Source: Pseudomonas sp. PDNC002 (GTDB lineage Bacteria; Pseudomonadota; Gammaproteobacteria; Pseudomonadales; Pseudomonadaceae). Taken from it: a DNA stretch of 64,000 bases. The notes beneath the pieces were generated by a model. The model had not been told where the DNA came from. It did not search any database and saw nothing but the letters and a program-made list of their open reading frames with translations. Shown here in pieces: positions 17,407 to 26,379 of this stretch (position 1 is the stretch's first letter; every line of letters begins with the position of its first letter). Made by a program: the position numbers and the translations under genes. The stretch is from contig NZ_CP070356.1 of NCBI RefSeq assembly GCF_016919445.1, positions 4,591,502 to 4,655,501 of the forward strand, written 5' to 3'.

Positions 17407-17811
17407 ATGGACCAGGCATTCCCCCCACTACAGCACCCGCTGCAAGCGCTCATCCAGGCCGCTGACGAAGCCATCGGCCGCGAGGATTTCGACGCGCTGA
17501 TCGACTTCTACAGCGATGACGCCCTGCTGGTGGTCAAGCCCGGCCTGCTCGCGCGCGGCAAAGCGCAGATCCGCCAGGCCTTCGTCGCCATCGCCGAGCA
17601 CTTCGGGCACAACCTGCGGGTGCGCCAGGGCCGCCTGGAAATCCTCGAGACCGGCGATACCGCCCTGGTGGTCGCGCAGACCCTGCTGGACACCAGCCAC
17701 GGCAAGCTGACCCGCCGCGCCACCTACGTCTTTCGCCGCGGGGCCGATGGCGCCTGGCGCTGCGCCGTGGACAACTCCTACGGCACCGACCTGCTGGAGG
17801 CGACGACATGA
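17407..17811 (+). CDS. DUF4440/SgcJ-like (NTF2-fold) protein
   Basis: 134 residues from ATG 17407, preceded by GAGGAG at good spacing; the open frame further upstream crosses the terminator hairpin and is not coding. The NTF2-like fold is seen in ADEAIGREDFDALIDFYSDDALLVVKPG, ARGKAQIRQAFVAIAEHF and the final WRCAVDNSYGTDLL strand. Such small alpha+beta barrels act as isomerases, hydratases or ligand-binding proteins; no catalytic set can be assigned. It follows the attenuator-like leader and overlaps the kinase gene by 4 bp, so the two are translationally coupled. Confidence 0.8.
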   Translation: MDQAFPPLQHPLQALIQAADEAIGREDFDALIDFYSDDALLVVKPGLLARGKAQIRQAFVAIAEHFGHNLRVRQGRLEILETGDTALVVAQTLLDTSHGKLTRRATYVFRRGADGAWRCAVDNSYGTDLLEATT

Positions 17812-18293
17812 GTCCGGGCACATTGCATCTACTGTGTGGCAAGGCGGCGTCAGGCAAATCCTGCCTGGCGCGGCAGTTGGCCGAGGCGCCCGGCACCGTG
17901 ATGCTGGCCGAGGAGCAGTGGCTGGCCGAGCTGTTCCCCTGGGGCATCAGCAACCCAGACGACTACCAGCTCTATGCCCGGCGCGTGCGCAAGGTGATGG
18001 GGCCGCACGTGGTCGGCCTGCTGCGCGCCGGCACCAGCGTGGTGCTGGATATTCCCGCCAATACCCTGGCCGACCGCCGTTGGCTGATCGACCTGGCCGA
18101 ACAGGCCGGCGCGGCGCATTGCTTGCACTTCCTCGACGTCGACCCGGCCACCTGCCGTAGCCGTCTGTTGGCACGCCATGCCATTGCGCCGCTGGCGGCC
18201 CCGCTGGACCCGGCCGGCTACGAGGCGCTCAACCGCTTCTTCGTCGCCCCGCGCCCGGAGGAAAAACTGCGGGTGCAGCGCCATGGCGCCTGA
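17808..18293 (+). CDS. P-loop kinase-like AAA ATPase (zeta-toxin/kinase type)
   Basis: 161 residues. Walker A is GKAASGKS near the N-terminus (MSPGTLHLLCGKAASGKSCL). A short protein of this kind with GTSVVLDIPANTLADRRWL (strand carrying the Walker B-like Asp) and a late arginine-bearing lid (TCRSRLLARH) fits the gluconate-kinase/zeta-toxin-like group of small-molecule kinases. It starts within the stop of the DUF4440 gene (ATGA). No antitoxin gene is adjacent, so a toxin role is not supported. Confidence 0.8.
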   Translation: MSPGTLHLLCGKAASGKSCLARQLAEAPGTVMLAEEQWLAELFPWGISNPDDYQLYARRVRKVMGPHVVGLLRAGTSVVLDIPANTLADRRWLIDLAEQAGAAHCLHFLDVDPATCRSRLLARHAIAPLAAPLDPAGYEALNRFFVAPRPEEKLRVQRHGA

Positions 18294-18350
18294 GCGCGTA
18301 GAATCGCCGCCCCGATCCGCCGAATCAGCCTGTGTAGAAAGACCCGAAGC

Positions 18351-19289
18351 ATGAACACCGACGCCATCGCTACCCTGCGCGAGCAACTGCTTGCGGCCCT
18401 GAACCCAGCCCCTGCGGAGACCCGCCGCCTGTTCCACGGGCGCGGCCGGCGTTGGCCGGGGCTGGAGCACGTGACCGCAGACTGGCTGGAAGGCGTGCTG
18501 CTGGTTTCGCTGTTCCGCGAGCCTGCCGAAGACGAGCTGGCGGCACTCAGGGCGATGCTGGTCGAACTGGCGCAAAGCGAAACCTGGCGCGCCACCGGCG
18601 CCCGCAGCCTGATGCTGCAGCACCGCTACACCCTGGAAAGCACGATGGAAGTCCTCCACGGCGAGGCATTCGACGGCTGGCAGATCACCGAGCACGGGCT
18701 GCGCTACCAACTGGACCTGGGCCGCAAGCAGAACAACGGCCTGTTCCTCGACATGCGCTACGGCCGCCAGTGGGTACAGGCCAACGCCAACGGCCTGCGT
18801 GTGCTCAATCTGTTCGCCTACACCTGCGGCTTCTCCGTGGCGGCCATCGCCGGCGGCGCGCAGAAGGTGGTCAACCTCGACATGGCCCGCACCGCGCTCA
18901 GCCGTGGTCGCGACAACCACCGCCTGAACAGCCACGACTTGTCGAAGGTCAGCTTCCTCGACCACGACCTGTTCAAGTCCTGGGGCAAGGTGAAGAAATC
19001 CGGCCCCTACGACCTGATCATCATCGACCCACCGAGCTTCCAGAAAGGCAGCTTCGTCCTCGATAAGGACTACGCCCGCGTCCTGCGCCGCCTGCCGGAA
19101 CTGCTGGACGGCGCTGGCACCGTACTGGCCTGCGTGAACGACCCGGCCGTTGGCGTCGACTTCCTGCTCCAGGGCATGGCCGCCGAGGCGCCGCAGCTGC
19201 GCTTCGTCGAGCGCCTGGAGAACCCGCCGGAATTCGCCGATATCGAGGAAGACAGCGGCCTGAAGGCCCTCGTATTCCAGCTGGATTGA
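18351..19289 (+). CDS. Class I SAM-dependent methyltransferase (RlmI/RlmK-like)
   Basis: 312 residues. The SAM-binding motif I is VLNLFAYTCGFSVAAIAGGA, motif II NLDMARTALSRGRDNHRLN and the catalytic/target-binding loop DLIIIDPPSFQKG. FLDMRYGRQWV before motif I is typical of the PF10672 methyltransferase group related to E. coli YccW/RlmI, 23S rRNA cytosine methyltransferases, though it lacks an N-terminal PUA domain. An RNA substrate is therefore likely but unproven. It is followed at once by a palindromic repeat. Confidence 0.85.
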   Translation: MNTDAIATLREQLLAALNPAPAETRRLFHGRGRRWPGLEHVTADWLEGVLLVSLFREPAEDELAALRAMLVELAQSETWRATGARSLMLQHRYTLESTMEVLHGEAFDGWQITEHGLRYQLDLGRKQNNGLFLDMRYGRQWVQANANGLRVLNLFAYTCGFSVAAIAGGAQKVVNLDMARTALSRGRDNHRLNSHDLSKVSFLDHDLFKSWGKVKKSGPYDLIIIDPPSFQKGSFVLDKDYARVLRRLPELLDGAGTVLACVNDPAVGVDFLLQGMAAEAPQLRFVERLENPPEFADIEEDSGLKALVFQLD

Positions 19290-19290
19290 T

Positions 19291-19385
19291 CCGTAGGGCG
19301 CATAACGCCTACGGCGTTATCCGCCAAATCATCGCGCCATGACGCAAGAACGGCGGATAACCGTGAACGGTTATTCGCCCTACGT
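19291..19385. repeat. 95-bp palindromic MITE-like repeat, copy A
   Basis: Outer arms GTAGGGCG and CGCCCTAC, with inner CATAACG...CGTTATCCGCC and GGCGGATAACCG...CGGTTATTCG, make a long imperfect palindrome directly after the methyltransferase stop. A second copy of the same organisation lies at 44612-44703. No transposase is attached. Confidence 0.8.
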
Positions 19386-19450
19386 CGGTAGCCTCACCCG
19401 ATGAAAGGCCGCCAGAACCCTTGCGGCCAAGCCACCATCGCGCCATCCTT

Positions 19451-19474
19451 GGCACTGTATGTAAAACCAGTGCC
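19451..19474. promoter_or_regulatory. Probable LexA operator of the VRR-NUC/helicase operon
   Basis: A palindrome with perfect 7-bp arms GGCACTG and CAGTGCC encloses TATGTAAAAC, giving CTG-N10-CAG, the minimal LexA recognition pattern. It lies 5 bp before the ATG at 19480. It departs from the full CTGT-N8-ACAG at one base (CCAG). SOS control of the downstream DNA-repair genes would make biological sense. Confidence 0.6.
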
Positions 19475-19479
19475 TGCCG

Positions 19480-21129
19480 ATGCCCGCGCCGCTCGACCCC
19501 AGCCTCTACTACCTGACCAACTTCCACCGCGCCCTCGACTGGATCGACGAACGCTACGCCGACCTGCTCGACGCCGAGGAAGCTCGGTTCATCGCGGACT
19601 TCCGCGCGCTGCCGCTGCCTTCGCGGGCGCTGTTGGTGCGACTGGTCATGCGCAAGGGGCCGCATTTTCGTGCCGGCAAGCTGAGCTATGCCGAGATCGG
19701 CGATATCCCCGAGGCCGCCGCGCCGCTGCTGGAGCTGGGCTGGCTGGTCGATGACTACCCGCTGGCACTGGACGAACTGCTGCCACTGCTGCTCAAGGAC
19801 GAACTGCTCGCGCGCTTCCGCGACGACCTGCCGCGTGGCTCGCTGAAGAAGGCCGAGTTGTACGAACACCTGCACGCCTATCACGAGCAGGTGCAGCCGT
19901 TCGAAGGCTGGTACCCGCAACTCGACTGCCTCTACACCTTGATGGCGACGCCGCTGTGCGACCGCCTGCGCCTGCTGTTCTTCGGCAACCTGCAGCAGGA
20001 CTGGTCCGAATTCGTCCTCGCCGACCTCGGCATCTTCCGCTACGAAAGCGTCCCCTTCACGCCCGACTCCCGCGCCTTCCGCCGCCGCGATGAGCTGGAG
20101 GCCTACATCCACCTGTGGAACGGTGCCGTCCGCTTTGAAACTGGCGAGCCCATCGCCGATCTGCTGGCCGAACTGGGCGAGTTCCGCAGCGACAACGTCT
20201 ACCTGCAAGCCCGCCACGGCCGCCTGCTGTACCGCATGGCCTACCAGTTGGAGCGTGAAGGCGAGCTGGACGCCGCCCTGGCGCTTTATCAGCAAACCTC
20301 CGCGGGTGGCTCGCGGCAGCGGCAGATTCGCGTGCTGGAACGTCTACAGCGCTTCGAGGATGCGCATGCTCTGGTCCAGGCCGCACTAGCCGCGCCGGAA
20401 AGCGACGGCGAGCTGCAGCTTGTGGAGCGTGCGCTGACGCGACTGGTCCGCCAGCTTGGCCTGCCGAAGGAAAAAGCGGCCAAGCCCGTACCGCCGTTGC
20501 GTATCGACCTGGAACTGCCGCGCCCCGACGTCAACGTCGAATTCGCCGTGCAATCCGTGCTCCACGAGGAAGAGGCGCCAGTGCACTACGTGGAAAACGC
20601 GCTGGTCTGCAGCCTGTTCGGCCTGCTCTGCTGGGAGGTGATCTTCGCCCCGCTGCCCGGCGCCTTCTTCCACCCCTTCCAGGCCGGGCCGAGCGATCTG
20701 TATCGCGGCGATTTCGTCAGCCGCCGCGCCGAGGCCTTCGCCGCACGCCTGGCACTGCTGGACAACGACGCCTATCTGGCGGCGATCCGTGAGACTTACG
20801 CCGCCAAGCACGGCATCCTCTCGCCGTTCGTGCACTGGGAGCTGCTGGACGAAAATCTGCTGGAACAGGCCCTGCACTGCCTGCCGGCGGCGCACCTGAA
20901 GCTGTGGTTCGAGCGCCTGCTGGCCGACCCGAAGGCCAACCGCGCCGGCATGCCCGACCTGATCCAGTTCTGGCCCGGCGAAGCGCGCTACCGGATGATC
21001 GAAGTGAAAGGCCCCGGCGATCGCCTGCAGGATAATCAAAAGCGCTGGCTGGCCTTCTGCGCCGAGCACGGCATGCCGGTGGAAGTCTGCTATGTGCGCT
21101 GGCAGGGCGAGGCGGACGAAAGCCAATGA
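19480..21129 (+). CDS. VRR-NUC domain nuclease (FAN1-like)
   Basis: 549 residues. The C-terminal VRR-NUC domain is clear: GMPDLIQFWPGEARY then MIEVKGPGDRLQDNQ (catalytic Asp and Glu-x-Lys, then Gln-Lys-Arg-W) at about 486-520. The long N-terminal part is mostly helical with TPR-like segments (LLYRMAYQLEREGELDAALALYQ), as in FAN1-type structure-selective nucleases. The probable LexA box stands 5 bp before the start codon. It overlaps the helicase gene by 4 bp, so the pair are produced together. Likely acts on flaps or interstrand-crosslink intermediates in the cytoplasm. Confidence 0.9.
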   Translation: MPAPLDPSLYYLTNFHRALDWIDERYADLLDAEEARFIADFRALPLPSRALLVRLVMRKGPHFRAGKLSYAEIGDIPEAAAPLLELGWLVDDYPLALDELLPLLLKDELLARFRDDLPRGSLKKAELYEHLHAYHEQVQPFEGWYPQLDCLYTLMATPLCDRLRLLFFGNLQQDWSEFVLADLGIFRYESVPFTPDSRAFRRRDELEAYIHLWNGAVRFETGEPIADLLAELGEFRSDNVYLQARHGRLLYRMAYQLEREGELDAALALYQQTSAGGSRQRQIRVLERLQRFEDAHALVQAALAAPESDGELQLVERALTRLVRQLGLPKEKAAKPVPPLRIDLELPRPDVNVEFAVQSVLHEEEAPVHYVENALVCSLFGLLCWEVIFAPLPGAFFHPFQAGPSDLYRGDFVSRRAEAFAARLALLDNDAYLAAIRETYAAKHGILSPFVHWELLDENLLEQALHCLPAAHLKLWFERLLADPKANRAGMPDLIQFWPGEARYRMIEVKGPGDRLQDNQKRWLAFCAEHGMPVEVCYVRWQGEADESQ

Positions 21130-23441
21130 GCTACGCCGTCGCCGTGCGCGCGCTGTGCGAATTCACCGCCAAGGAAGGTGACCTCGACCTGCGCTTCACC
21201 CCCGCGCCCACCGCCCAGGAAGGCATGGCCGGGCACGCCACGGTGGTCTCGCGTCGGGGCCTTGGCTATATCGCCGAGCTGCCGCTGCGCGGGGAGTATC
21301 CAGGGCTGGTGGTCAGCGGCCGCGCCGATGGCTACGACCCCGACGCCAACCTGCTGGAAGAGATCAAGACCCACCGCGGGGACGTCGCACGCATCCCGCA
21401 GAACCACCGACTGCTGCACTGGGCTCAGGTGAAGGTATACGGCTGGCTGCTCTGCCAGACACTGGAGATCGACGCCATCGATCTCGCCGTCGTCTACTTC
21501 AACGTCATCACCCAGAAGGAAACGGTATTCCGCGAGCGCTTCGCCGCCGATGACCTGCGGACCTTCTTCGAGCTGCAGTGCAGCCGCTTCGTGAAATGGG
21601 CCGAGCAGGAAAGCGCCCATCGCGTCGAACGCGACCAGGGCCTGGAGGCGCTGCGCTTCCCCTACGCGGACTTCCGCCAGGGCCAGCGCATGCTCGCCGA
21701 ATCGGTGTACCGCGCCGCCCGCGACGGCCAGACGCTGATGGCCCAGGCCACCACTGGCATTGGCAAGACCCTCGGCACGCTGTTCCCGCAGCTCAAGGCA
21801 TTCCCCGGGCAGAAGCTGGACCGCTTGTTCTTCCTCACCGCCAAGACTCCCGGCCGGCGCCTGGCCCTAGACGCCCTGGCGATCCTGCGCCAGCAGGACG
21901 CCGCGCAGCCGCTGCGGGTGCTGGAGCACGTCGCCCGCGACAAGGCCTGCGAGCACCCGGACAAGTCCTGCCACGGCGACTCCTGTCCGCTGGCCAAGGG
22001 TTTCTACGACCGCCTGCCCGCCGCCCGCGAGGCCGCGCTCAAGCAGCGCTGGCTGACCCAGGAAGCACTGCGCGACGTGGCGCTGCAGCACCAGGTCTGC
22101 CCCTACTACCTGAGCCAGGAACTATGCCGCTGGGCCGACGTGGTGGTGGGCGACTACAACTACTACTTCGACATGAGCGCCCTGCTCTACGGCCTTACCG
22201 TGCTCAACGACTGGAAGGTCACCCTGCTGGTGGACGAGGCGCACAACCTCATCGAGCGCGGCCGCGGCATGTACAGCGCCGAGCTGGACCAGTCCGAGTT
22301 CAACGCCCTGCGCAAGGTCGCCCCGGCCGGGCTGAAAAGCGTGCTGGAACGCGTCGGCCGGCACTGGAACCAGATGCACCGCGACCAGGAGGTCGACTAC
22401 CAGATCTACCCCACGGTGCCGGACCTGTTCATCGCCGCGCTGCAGAAAGCCGTCAGCGCCATCACCGACCACCTCACCGACCAGCCCACTGGCAACGAGG
22501 CCGAACTGCTGCGCTTCTACCTCGATGCCATGCTGTTCTGCCGGCTGGCCGAAGCCTACGGGCCGCACTCGCTGTTCGACATCACCCGCCACGACGGCAG
22601 CGGCCAGCGCACACTCTCCACCCTGTGCCTGCGCAACGTGGTGCCGGCGCCCTTCCTCGAACCGCGCTTCGAGGCGGCCCACAGCACCACGCTGTTCTCC
22701 GCCACGCTGAACCCGGCCAACTACTACGCCGACCTGCTCGGCCTGCCGGAAGACACCACCTGGCGCGAAGTGGAATCGCCCTTCCGCGCGGAGCAGCTGG
22801 AAGTCCACGCGCTGAGCAACCTGTCCACCCGCTACCAGCACCGCGAGGCCAGCCTGTCGCCGATCAGCACGCTGATGGCCCGGCAGTTCTGCGCCCGCCC
22901 CGGCAACTACCTGGCCTTCTTCAGCAGCTACGCCTACCTGCAGCAGGCGCTGGAACGCTTCGCCGCCGAGCACCCGGACATTCCACGCTGGGTGCAGTCG
23001 CGCAGCATGAACGAGCTCGAGCGCCAGGCCTTCCTCGACCGCTTCACCCCGCACTCGCAGGGTATCGGTTTCGCCGTGCTCGGCGGCGCGTTCGGTGAAG
23101 GCATCGACCTGCCGGGCGACCGCCTGATCGGCGCCTTCATCGCCACCCTGGGTCTGCCGCAGGTGAACGAGGTCAACGAGGAGATCAAGCAACGCATGCA
23201 GGGCATGTTCGGCGATGGCTACGACTACACCTACCTGTTCCCCGGCCTGCAGAAGGTCGTCCAGGCGGCCGGTCGGGTGATCCGCACGCCCACGGATTCG
23301 GGGGTGATCTATCTGCTCGATGATCGATTCAACCAGCCGGCGGTGCGGCGGTTGTTGCCGGGGTGGTGGAAGCCGGAGCGGCTGAAACTCGTTGCCGATC
23401 CGCCGCGTTCGAAGGAGCCGCAGGGGTTTCTGTTGCTGTAA
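21126..23441 (+). CDS. XPD/DinG-type Fe-S helicase fused to N-terminal PD-(D/E)XK domain
   Basis: 771 residues. The N-terminal 170 residues carry GRADGYDPDANLLEEIKTH, a PD-(D/E)XK nuclease core (Asp, then Glu-x-Lys) resembling Cas4/AddB-like domains. Then the helicase: Walker A QATTGIGKTLG (about 210), four cysteines in the Fe-S segment (KACEHPDKSCHGDSC ... QVCPYYLSQELC), DEAH box LLVDEAHNLIERG, and C-terminal motifs GAFGEGIDLPGD and QAAGRVIR. This is the Rad3/XPD/DinG superfamily 2 helicase group (5'-3'). It is coupled to the VRR-NUC gene, so one module would have a helicase and two nuclease domains. Confidence 0.9.
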   Translation: MSYAVAVRALCEFTAKEGDLDLRFTPAPTAQEGMAGHATVVSRRGLGYIAELPLRGEYPGLVVSGRADGYDPDANLLEEIKTHRGDVARIPQNHRLLHWAQVKVYGWLLCQTLEIDAIDLAVVYFNVITQKETVFRERFAADDLRTFFELQCSRFVKWAEQESAHRVERDQGLEALRFPYADFRQGQRMLAESVYRAARDGQTLMAQATTGIGKTLGTLFPQLKAFPGQKLDRLFFLTAKTPGRRLALDALAILRQQDAAQPLRVLEHVARDKACEHPDKSCHGDSCPLAKGFYDRLPAAREAALKQRWLTQEALRDVALQHQVCPYYLSQELCRWADVVVGDYNYYFDMSALLYGLTVLNDWKVTLLVDEAHNLIERGRGMYSAELDQSEFNALRKVAPAGLKSVLERVGRHWNQMHRDQEVDYQIYPTVPDLFIAALQKAVSAITDHLTDQPTGNEAELLRFYLDAMLFCRLAEAYGPHSLFDITRHDGSGQRTLSTLCLRNVVPAPFLEPRFEAAHSTTLFSATLNPANYYADLLGLPEDTTWREVESPFRAEQLEVHALSNLSTRYQHREASLSPISTLMARQFCARPGNYLAFFSSYAYLQQALERFAAEHPDIPRWVQSRSMNELERQAFLDRFTPHSQGIGFAVLGGAFGEGIDLPGDRLIGAFIATLGLPQVNEVNEEIKQRMQGMFGDGYDYTYLFPGLQKVVQAAGRVIRTPTDSGVIYLLDDRFNQPAVRRLLPGWWKPERLKLVADPPRSKEPQGFLLL

Positions 23442-23545
23442 CCCTTCGCGCGAATTTTCCGGCCTTTTGTAGGCCTTGTGCCGCGCGGTTCGCGAGTAAG
23501 GACTAGGTGTCCCTTCGGTTCTGCGAAGAGTGCTCCGAGCGTCCC

Positions 23546-23622
23546 TGTAGGAGCGAGCTTGCTCGCGCCCCCCGCCTGATGCCGGCCCTGCCGGAGAATC
23601 GCGGAGAAGCTCCGCTCCTACA
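23546..23622. repeat. REP-type inverted repeats
   Basis: TGTAGGAGCGAGCTTGCTCG at 23546 and GCGGAGAAGCTCCGCTCCTA at 23600 face each other; they are two different sequence variants of the REP family. They begin a gene-free stretch of about 900 bp (23442-24347). Confidence 0.75.
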
Positions 23623-23632
23623 AGGTCAAAAG

Positions 23633-23822
23633 CCCCTCACCCTAACCCTCTCCCGCAAGCGGGAGAGGGGACTGTTCTGAGCAGGGTGAAACCATTGTGT
23701 CAGCTGGCACGGATGGCTCCTTCTCCCCGTGGGAGAGAGGACCGTTTGGTGCAGGATGAATTTTCGGCATCAATTGGTACGAACGGCCCCCTCTCCCTCG
23801 GGGAGAGGGCTGGGGTGAGGGA
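23633..23822. repeat. Composite CCCTCACCC/GGGTGAGGG inverted repeat, copy 1
   Basis: Starts with CCCCTCACCCTAACCCTCTC and ends with GAGAGGGCTGGGGTGAGGG, with three CTCTCCC/GGGAGAG hairpins between and the linkers GGGACTGTTC, CAGGATGAA and GGCACGGATGG. It appears to be one element with an internal partial duplication, because copy 2 (24003-24121) has only two hairpins. Confidence 0.75.
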
Positions 23823-24002
23823 GAAGCATCGGCACGGACTTCCTCGGAAAGACAGTTGCTCCTGCTAAACGAAAAACCGGATGTCCAGGGCAAGACCTTT
23901 GCCCTCTTTGGGTGGGGCGAAACAAGCAGTTCGTGCATATCGAAGCGACGCAGCCCCCCAAACTTAAGCATCGTGGAAAAAGCCCCTCCTGCAAGATCAA
24001 AA

Positions 24003-24121
24003 GCCCTCACCCTAGCCCTCTCCCGCAGGCGAGAGAGGGGACTGTTCGGCGCAGGATGAAGCTTCGGCGTCAGCCGGCACGGACGGCTCCCTCTCCCTGG
24101 GGAGAGGGCTGGGGTGAGGGG
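24003..24121. repeat. Composite CCCTCACCC/GGGTGAGGG inverted repeat, copy 2
   Basis: About 119 bp from CCCTCACCCTAGCCCTCTCC to GAGAGGGCTGGGGTGAGGG, with the interior GGACTGTTCGGCGCAGGATG and CAGCCGGCACGGACGG shared with copy 1 and, in the opposite orientation, with the copy at 44470. It lies 110 bp upstream of the LexA box. Confidence 0.75.
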
Positions 24122-24233
24122 GATGTACTGGCACAGACTTGCCGACAGTGGCAGTTGCTTCTACCGGTCTCACCCCGCACACCAAACCACCACCAGACCA
24201 ACCGCCATTGACGGCACCATCTCACGAGATAAA

Positions 24234-24249
24234 CTGTATATACATACAG
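24234..24249. promoter_or_regulatory. LexA (SOS) box of the imuA-imuB-dnaE2 operon
   Basis: CTGTATATACATACAG is a perfect CTGT-N8-ACAG LexA operator, flanked by AA and TT. It lies 98 bp upstream of the imuA ATG and is the expected SOS control of this mutagenesis operon. It is of the LexA1/E. coli type rather than the divergent LexA2 type; no lexA2 gene precedes the operon. Confidence 0.93.
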
Positions 24250-24347
24250 TTATTTCCGAGCAATCCCATGCAACTCCCATCCATCTTCCTCCCCCGGCCC
24301 TCCCGCCGGACGCATGACCGTCGCCGCTCGCCGGCCGGGAGGCCGTG

Positions 24348-24962
24348 ATGGGTAGCGTGGTCGCGCTCGACACCCTGTTCCACCAGCGCCAGGTCTGGAA
24401 AGGCCAGCCCCAGGGCCTGCCACCCAGCCAGCAACCCACCGGCCACGCCGTGCTGGACCAGGCCCTGCCCACCGGTGGCTGGCCGGAAGCCGCCCTCAGC
24501 GAAATCCTCCTGGCCCAGGAAGGCATCGGCGAGCTTCAGTTGGTCTGGCCAACCCTCGCGCGACTCAGTGCAGCCGGCGAGCGCATCGTGCTGGTCGCCC
24601 CGCCCCACGTGCCCTACCCGGCCGCCTGGCAGGCGGCCGGCGTGATGCTCGATCAACTGGCCATCGTCCGCGCCGAAGGCCGCGATGCGCTCTGGGCCGC
24701 CGAACAATGCCTGCGCTCGGGCAGTTGCGGCGCCGTGCTGTGCTGGCCGCAGCAGGCCGATGACCGCGCCCTGCGCCGCCTGCAGGTGGCCGCCGAAACC
24801 GGGCAGACCCTGGCCATCGCCTACCGCTCGCAGCGCGAAGCGCTCAACCCCTCGCCCGCCGCCCTGCGCCTGGCGTTGGACGCCACCCCGGCACAACTGC
24901 GCGTACTCAAGTGCCGTGGCGGGCTGGCGCCGGCGCGGCCCATCCCGCTGCCCTGGCACTGA
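24348..24962 (+). CDS. imuA: ImuA, RecA-like component of the translesion mutasome
   Basis: 204 residues from ATG 24348, with GGAGG 6 nt upstream; the GTG at 24345 is an alternative. The N-terminal VVALDTLFHQRQVWKGQ and PTGHAVLDQALPTGGWPEAALSEIL match ImuA (also called SulA2), a RecA-fold protein without a classical Walker A Lys. ImuA inhibits or modulates RecA and, with ImuB and DnaE2, carries out SOS mutagenesis. First gene after the LexA box; imuB starts 7 bp later. Confidence 0.92.
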   Translation: MGSVVALDTLFHQRQVWKGQPQGLPPSQQPTGHAVLDQALPTGGWPEAALSEILLAQEGIGELQLVWPTLARLSAAGERIVLVAPPHVPYPAAWQAAGVMLDQLAIVRAEGRDALWAAEQCLRSGSCGAVLCWPQQADDRALRRLQVAAETGQTLAIAYRSQREALNPSPAALRLALDATPAQLRVLKCRGGLAPARPIPLPWH

Positions 24963-24969
24963 GGTCGTC

Positions 24970-26379
24970 ATGCTCTGGGCCTGCATTCTCCTGCCGCAAC
25001 TGGCAATGGACGGCGTGCTGCGCAGCCGTCCCGAGCCGGACGCCGCCCTGGCGCTGCTCGCCGGGCCGACGCAGCGCCGCGTGCTGCAAGCGGTGAACCC
25101 GGCGGCGCGGGCGCTGGGGCTCAAGCCCGGCCAGTCGCTCACCGCCGCCCAGGCCCTGAGCCGCGACTTCGCCACCGCCGACTATGACCTGCACGAGGTG
25201 GAGCGCTACCAGGACCTGCTGGCCGCCTGGGCCTATGGTTTCAGCTCGCAGGTCAGCCAGCACTACCCGCGTGCGCTGCTGCTGGAGGTGCAGTCCAGCC
25301 TGCAACTCTTCGGCCCTTGGCCGCGCTTCGAGGCGCGTCTGCGCGAGGAGTTGAACGCACTGGGCTTCCGCCACCGCATCACCGCCGCGCCCAACCCGAC
25401 CGCCGCGCGCATCCTCGCCAACGGCCACGACGGCCTGGCGATCCACGACAACCAGCAGTTGCGCCAGTACCTGGGCAGGATGCCCCTGGAGCGCCTGGGC
25501 CTGGAGCGCGACGCCGCCACCTCGCTGGGCCGCATGGGCCTGCGCAGCCTGCAGCAGCTGCTCGCCCTGCCGCGCGAGAGCCTGGCCCGGCGCTTCCCGC
25601 CGCAGGTGCTGCGGCAGGTCGACACCCTGCTCGGCCAGCGCCCGCTGGCCCTGGAGTTCTACCGGCCGCCGGACAGCTTCGAGTCGCGCATCGAGCTGAA
25701 CTTCGACGTGGAATCCACCCAGGCCCTGCTCTTCCCGCTGCGCCGCCTGACCGCCGACCTCGGCGCCTTCCTCGCCGGGCGCGACAGCGGTGTGCAGCGC
25801 TTCGTCCTTCATCTGGAATACCACGACGGCCCGGATACGCCGATGCCGGTGGGCCTGCTCAGCGCCGAGCGCGAGGCGGCGATGCTCTTCGAATTGGCTC
25901 GCGGCCGCCTGGAACAACTGCAACTGCGCGCCCCGGTACACAGCGTGCGACTTATCGCCGACGATTTGCCGCCCTTCGTGCCGCAGCACCGCGAACTATT
26001 CGACGACCGCCCGCAGCAATCCCAACCCTGGGAACAGCTGCGCGAACGCCTGCGTGCGCGGCTGGGCGACGACGCCGTGCATGGCCTCGGCGGCCGCGCC
26101 GAGCATCGCCCGGAGCGCGCCTGGCAGGATCAATCCACCCCACGCCTGCCCATCACCGACGTCCCGCGCCCTGGCTGGCTACTGGCCGAACCCCAGCCAT
26201 TGCGCGAGTTCGCCCCAACCCTGCTGGCCGGTCCGGAGCGCATCGAATCCGGCTGGTGGGATGGCGAAGACATTCGCCGCGACTACTACCAGGTACGCAC
26301 CCGCAGCGGCCAGCACGCCTGGGTGTTCCGCCCGGTGGGCAACGACGGCCCGTTGCTGCTGCACGGCTGGTTCGCATGA
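24970..26379 (+). CDS. imuB: ImuB, catalytically inactive Y-family polymerase homologue
   Basis: 469 residues from ATG 24970 ([18 protein letters not shown]). It has the Y-family palm/thumb pattern ([31 protein letters not shown], helix-hairpin-helix [17 protein letters not shown]) but the first acidic motif of active polymerases (DxDxFFA) is LPQLAMD here and the SxDE motif is absent, as in ImuB, which serves as adaptor to the beta clamp and DnaE2. The C-terminal extension ends near the dnaE2 start, which overlaps its stop by 4 bp. Confidence 0.92.
   Translation: MLWACILLPQLAMDGVLRSRPEPDAALALLAGPTQRRVLQAVNPAARALGLKPGQSLTAAQALSRDFATADYDLHEVERYQDLLAAWAYGFSSQVSQHYPRALLLEVQSSLQLFGPWPRFEARLREELNALGFRHRITAAPNPTAARILANGHDGLAIHDNQQLRQYLGRMPLERLGLERDAATSLGRMGLRSLQQLLALPRESLARRFPPQVLRQVDTLLGQRPLALEFYRPPDSFESRIELNFDVESTQALLFPLRRLTADLGAFLAGRDSGVQRFVLHLEYHDGPDTPMPVGLLSAEREAAMLFELARGRLEQLQLRAPVHSVRLIADDLPPFVPQHRELFDDRPQQSQPWEQLRERLRARLGDDAVHGLGGRAEHRPERAWQDQSTPRLPITDVPRPGWLLAEPQPLREFAPTLLAGPERIESGWWDGEDIRRDYYQVRTRSGQHAWVFRPVGNDGPLLLHGWFA

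Noticed and set aside
17808-18293. Toxin-antitoxin reading of the P-loop kinase
   Set aside because: No small antitoxin gene overlaps; its coupled neighbour is a DUF4440 protein.
23442-24230. CRISPR-like array in the repeat-rich region
   Set aside because: Repeats are inverted and of unequal size, with no regular spacers and no cas genes.
24114-24348. Small ORFs around the LexA box and before imuA
   Set aside because: No similarity or conserved ribosome site; they span the operator and repeats. A short leader cannot be excluded, but there is no support.
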